Shown here: positions 8,702-11,865 of the stretch, piece by piece
Layout: each line of letters starts with the position of its first letter
How positions within the stretch are numbered: position 1 is the first letter of the stretch
Source of the DNA: Zancudomyces culisetae
Lineage: Eukaryota > Kickxellomycota > Harpellomycetes > Harpellales > Legeriomycetaceae
NCBI GenBank assembly: GCA_001969505.1
Contig: LSSK01000877.1
Location: 1-11,865, forward strand
Length of the DNA: 11,865 nucleotides
Direction: 5' to 3'
Program-made: the position numbers and the translations under genes
The notes under the pieces: generated by a model
What the model was told of the DNA's origin: nothing
Databases searched by the model: none
What the model saw: the letters and a program-made list of their open reading frames with translations, nothing else

Positions 8702-10894
8702 TTATAAAGTAGGACTTGAAGGCATTGCATTTAATACCTGCCTTGTATAATTAGCAATAAGACGAGATACGTTATATAGGGTGGCAAGATCATCAGCGGT
8801 GGTCTTAAAATTGTAAAGTGAGGGAGGCATATTCTCTCTATTTCCCTCTAGTTGAGAGATAACTTGTAGATCAAGTAGTCTGTATACAAAGGATGGTAGG
8901 CCTACAGGGCTTTTTAATGAATTTAACGAGTTTGGGCTTTGAAAGCTGAAGATGTCTGACAGCCTTGAAAAATCGAATGAAACAAAACTAATTTTTCCTG
9001 GGTATGTCTTTTTGTATGGGTATTTTGATAGAAGCATAAAGTCCACCCAACTTGCAACATCTGTAAAGTTAGAAAACTGTGCATTTATTGAAATATTTGT
9101 GTTTCTGGGGTTCGGAAGTAGGCCGTTGAAGTTGGGTACGACTGGAGTTGTTGTATCAAATACCTGAGACGGCTTGTAGAATAATACAAAGGAATTAAAT
9201 ACATTGGTTTCTTCATCACTTGGATCTTCTGAGTTTATAAGTACTAGTTCAGAAAGTTCAGATTTTTCTTGGTTTCGGTATATAAAGCAAATAAGTAAAT
9301 ATCTCCATAGCGATTCCACATAAAAGTTTTGATGATTTTTGTCTACAAAGCAGGCAGGTACCATAGAAACCATTTTTCCCGCCCGCCTACTATCACTTCT
9401 TCTACAAAAAATGATAAACGCTTCAACAAATCTCCACAGTTCCCATAAATCCTCTTCCTCAGCTGTAGGTTCCTTGTTGCTCAAAGCTAAAAGTTGATCG
9501 CTATAGGGTAAGCCGTTTTTAGAGATGGTGTTGGCGTCTCGAAAATATCTAATCACCTTTTTCCGGACTACGAATAAATCTAAGTGCATTCAATTTTATA
9601 ATTTGGTTTAAACATGTAGTGAAAATATGGTGCATTATGTTTGCATTTAAAGCATAGAATATTGTGATGGATGAAAAAAACTTTGGTTTACCATAAATTG
9701 AAGCATAAAATGCCTTGACTGTGCTTATATTATCTATAACTTTGTTTCTGGAAAAACGTAGGACATAGTTTACAAACTTCATTTTGCTTGAGTCTTGGAT
9801 AGAATGCCTTTTTGTTTGATCAAAATATTTGGATTTGGACACATCTGGAGAAATAACAGCAGAGGTAGGTTGATCTGAAATTGCGTTTACGGCGACTTTT
9901 GTATCTGCGCTGGAGTCAGTATTTCGAAAAACTTCTGTGCCTCCATTAGCTTCGACCTCTTCATCCTTTTGTTTGGATTGTGTCGATTTCGATGATTTTA
10001 CACTGGTCTGGCGACTATTATCTAGTTTTTTTCTTTTTTTGTCTTTAGCATCTATATCAATATATACGGAATTTAAACAAGCAGCTCTACAACTACCTGA
10101 GAAACAAAACAACAAAGAAATTGCAAATAGTTACCACCATCAAGCGTCTGAGTCACACCCTTCCCATTTTTAGATCCCGTCTTTCTCTTCTCTTCATATT
10201 TACTTTTGTTTCTTGATATACCACGAAATACACTCCTTTGTTGCTTATTTTTTTTATTCAAAGATTCTGTTTGAACTTTGTAGTCCTCAAACTCCTTTTC
10301 TATCTGCTTTATTTTATCGCTTATTTTGTTTTCAAAGTATCTTTTTTTTATTGTCAGCTTCTTGGTTTGAACCAGAGGATAGCCGGTCTGTATCTCATCA
10401 GGCACCTCCTATACAGAGTAGTTTATACAAAATAACGCTCCAGCCTTCATAACAATTGAGATAAATAAATGACAAACTGTAAAATCAATCAACAACCTTA
10501 CATTCGACTTATCTGTTTGCTCCTTTGTTTTAGAACTAACTGTCCTGAACAAACTCTTTTTCGGCTCCAGCTGTGTGGATTTGAGAGAGGATTTTTTTGA
10601 AACCCCCTCGCTCAGCTTTGTAAGCATTTTTCCGTGGGTTTCCTGTGGTTCGGGCTTATAAAAGCTTTTTCTAATTCCCATGGAGTTATAATTAATGACG
10701 GATAATGAACCCTTCTTTTTTATCTTAAACTCATATTTATTGTTTGATTTGAACACCAAATTGTCTACAGTCTCGTTGAAACTAGTTGTATAGCCGGTAT
10801 AGTGATCTACGTATTGTTTGACTTTATCTTCTGGTAGTTTTAAAGGCTTGAGTCTATTTAGGCTCGAGTCTTTTTTTCGATAGTAAAGACACAT
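8702..10894 (-). CDS. Four-exon lysine-rich protein, possible Msb1/Mug8-like (RhoGAP-fold) domain
   Basis: Proposed exons on the minus strand are 10894-10502, 10408-10135, 10096-9692 and 9579-8702 (1950 nt, 649 aa). All junctions are GT-AG and keep frame (phases 0, 1, 1). Residues 1-131 are Lys/Ser-rich and unrecognised. About 152-187 is a charged coiled coil, followed by a low-complexity Lys/Ser/Thr linker. The folded-looking C-terminal part is ~315-649. Within it, a helix EEDLWELWRFVEAF (399-412), SRRAGKM (421-427), YVESLWRYLL (444-453) and LLSKYPYKK (540-548) occur in the same order as, and from memory resemble, segments of the yeast Msb1/Mug8 domain. That RhoGAP-like domain belongs to polarity proteins linked to Cdc42/Rho1 signalling. 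The resemblance crosses intron 3, which supports one gene. Budding-yeast Msb1 is much longer (over 1000 aa) and the N-termini do not match. No catalytic arginine finger can be assigned. The gene structure is fairly secure; the family is tentative, and the start may lie in an unseen upstream exon. Confidence 0.6.
9580..9691 (-). other. Intron 3 of the Msb1-like gene (112 bp)
   Basis: The donor is TTTATG|GTAAAC and the acceptor is GCACTTAG|AT, phase 1. The join gives AFYASIY-DLFVVRKKV, a hydrophobic/aromatic run continuing smoothly through the junction. The unspliced upstream frame runs to a stop at about 9549. Confidence 0.75.
10097..10134 (-). other. Intron 2 of the Msb1-like gene (38 bp, or 83 bp with the alternative acceptor)
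   Basis: The donor is GATGGTG|GTAACT, with a T-rich tract and acceptor TTTCTCAG|GT, phase 1. A second phase-1 acceptor, GATATAG|AT, gives an intron of 10052-10134 (83 bp), closer to the other introns here, and removes 15 residues (SCRAACLNSVYID region). Both keep the frame, so the sequence alone cannot decide. Some splice is required because the flanking frames differ. Confidence 0.55.
10409..10501 (-). other. Intron 1 of the Msb1-like gene (93 bp)
   Basis: The donor is TCGAAT|GTAAGG and the acceptor is CTGTATAG|GAGGTG, phase 0. The join gives DKSN-EVPDEIQTGY and connects two frames that are otherwise both truncated. Confidence 0.75.
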
Positions 10895-10899
10895 TTCAT
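10858..10899 (-). other. Overlapping upstream ORF at the start of the Msb1-like gene
   Basis: An ATG at 10899, five bases before the proposed start at 10894 and in another frame, opens a 13-codon reading frame that ends at a TAA at 10860-10858. If transcription starts upstream of 10899, it would compete with the main start. It may equally show that the true start is elsewhere. Confidence 0.3.
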
Positions 10900-11865
10900 C
10901 AGCACTAACTCGAAGGCCTATGTGTTACTACATGCATTATCCTGAAGGCTAACCTTATGTTATTAGAGTACAATGAAATAAAATATTGTTATGTATTTAA
11001 TGAAGAAAAGTAAAAGGTGATTTCTATTTCTTTATTGTGAGTCTAAAATGCTGATTCCATTTTGCATTAGCTAGAATCGACATTAGTTATGAAAAAAATT
11101 AAAATTGGCGTTAAGGATATACATATTTATTTATGACATATTTATACTTTATTACTATGATACCATTACTCTAAAAAGATACTATAACATTTTGTTCTAT
11201 ATATAGAGTTTGGGATTAGTTTTTGAACTTCTATTCAAACAATCTATTATAAATTTGGGAAATCGTCTAATTTTTACAAGAATTTTTATGAAATAGCTAT
11301 TGGGATAGTACAGTCACAAAAATTAAACAGTCAAGTTACGGTGCACTTGAGCACATTAACGTAATTAATAGTTCGCTGCCAGAGATAGATGCCCCCATAG
11401 ACTTTATTTTTTTTGAATTTCCATAAGTATTTACTTTTCAACATCAGGTTTGATATGGGAGCATTTCACGCTTTGAAGTGATAAATTGTGCGATGAAATT
11501 AATATTGTGACACCACTGCTTCTAAATTTAGAATATCATTTCAATTATTAATTCAAGTGTATTTTGGTTAAAATCCATAGGCAAATATTTGTATGGTAAA
11601 AAATGTGTTGTAACTGGTTTATACTATCATATTTTAAATAATAGACTTGAAAAGTGGAATTTTGATCCTGGTTGGGGATAAGATCGAAAATGTGCCATCA
11701 ACAACTTGAACCAAAATAGAAAACACTACCACATAACTAAAAAACATTTTATATTCCATATTTTATATTGTATATTATGCATTCCACCGGTTTCTTGCGT
11801 AATATCGAATAACTCTTCTCCCCTACTCTGCAATTGTAGTTTAGTATGTTGGTTTATAATCTTTA
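10895..11865. other. AT-rich region upstream of the Msb1-like gene, no gene seen
   Basis: There is no open frame of useful length on either strand and no tRNA-like or repeat signal. The part next to 10895 must carry the promoter and leader of the minus-strand gene. A CTAATAAC branch-like motif (minus strand, about 10956-10965) lies before a possible acceptor CACATAG (ending near 10920), so an upstream non-coding or coding exon is conceivable, but no matching nearby donor is clear. Confidence 0.45.

Overview
The window looks like AT-rich nuclear DNA from a fungus, probably an early-diverging (non-Dikarya) lineage. The evidence is spliceosomal GT-AG introns of about 40-120 bp, long AT-rich spacers, a Kex2-processed and apparently GPI-anchored secreted protein, a protein with a possible fungal Msb1/Mug8-type domain, and a Myc/Max-like bHLH-zipper factor of a kind not expected in yeasts and most Dikarya. 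A guess at Zoopagomycota (for example Harpellales/Kickxellales relatives) is inference only.

Layout: 1-1932 has no gene I can support, apart from a TATA box just ahead of the first gene. 1933-2631 (+) encodes a small secreted Ser/Thr-rich protein carrying two tandem 22-residue cysteine/Lys-Arg repeats. It converges on 2754-4688 (-), a three-exon NUG1/GNL3 (nucleostemin-family) ribosome-biogenesis GTPase whose first coding exon is only 13 nt. Next is 5242-6723 (-), a single-exon bHLH-leucine-zipper transcription factor closest in motif to Max/Myc, with an Asn/Ser-rich acidic tail. A 2-kb AT-rich spacer (6724-8701) follows; it carries the TGTGTA microsatellite of the bHLH 5' leader and no supportable gene. 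8702-10894 (-) is a four-exon gene for a lysine-rich, coiled-coil-containing protein whose C-terminal part tentatively resembles the RhoGAP-like Msb1/Mug8 domain. 10895-11865 holds no gene I can support.

The four genes form no obvious pathway: ribosome assembly, transcription, a possible polarity factor and a cell-surface protein. The main results are reconstructed splice structures that simple open reading frames miss, the Kex2-repeat/GPI architecture, and the Myc/Max-like factor in a fungal setting. No transposon, tRNA, rRNA or CRISPR array was found.
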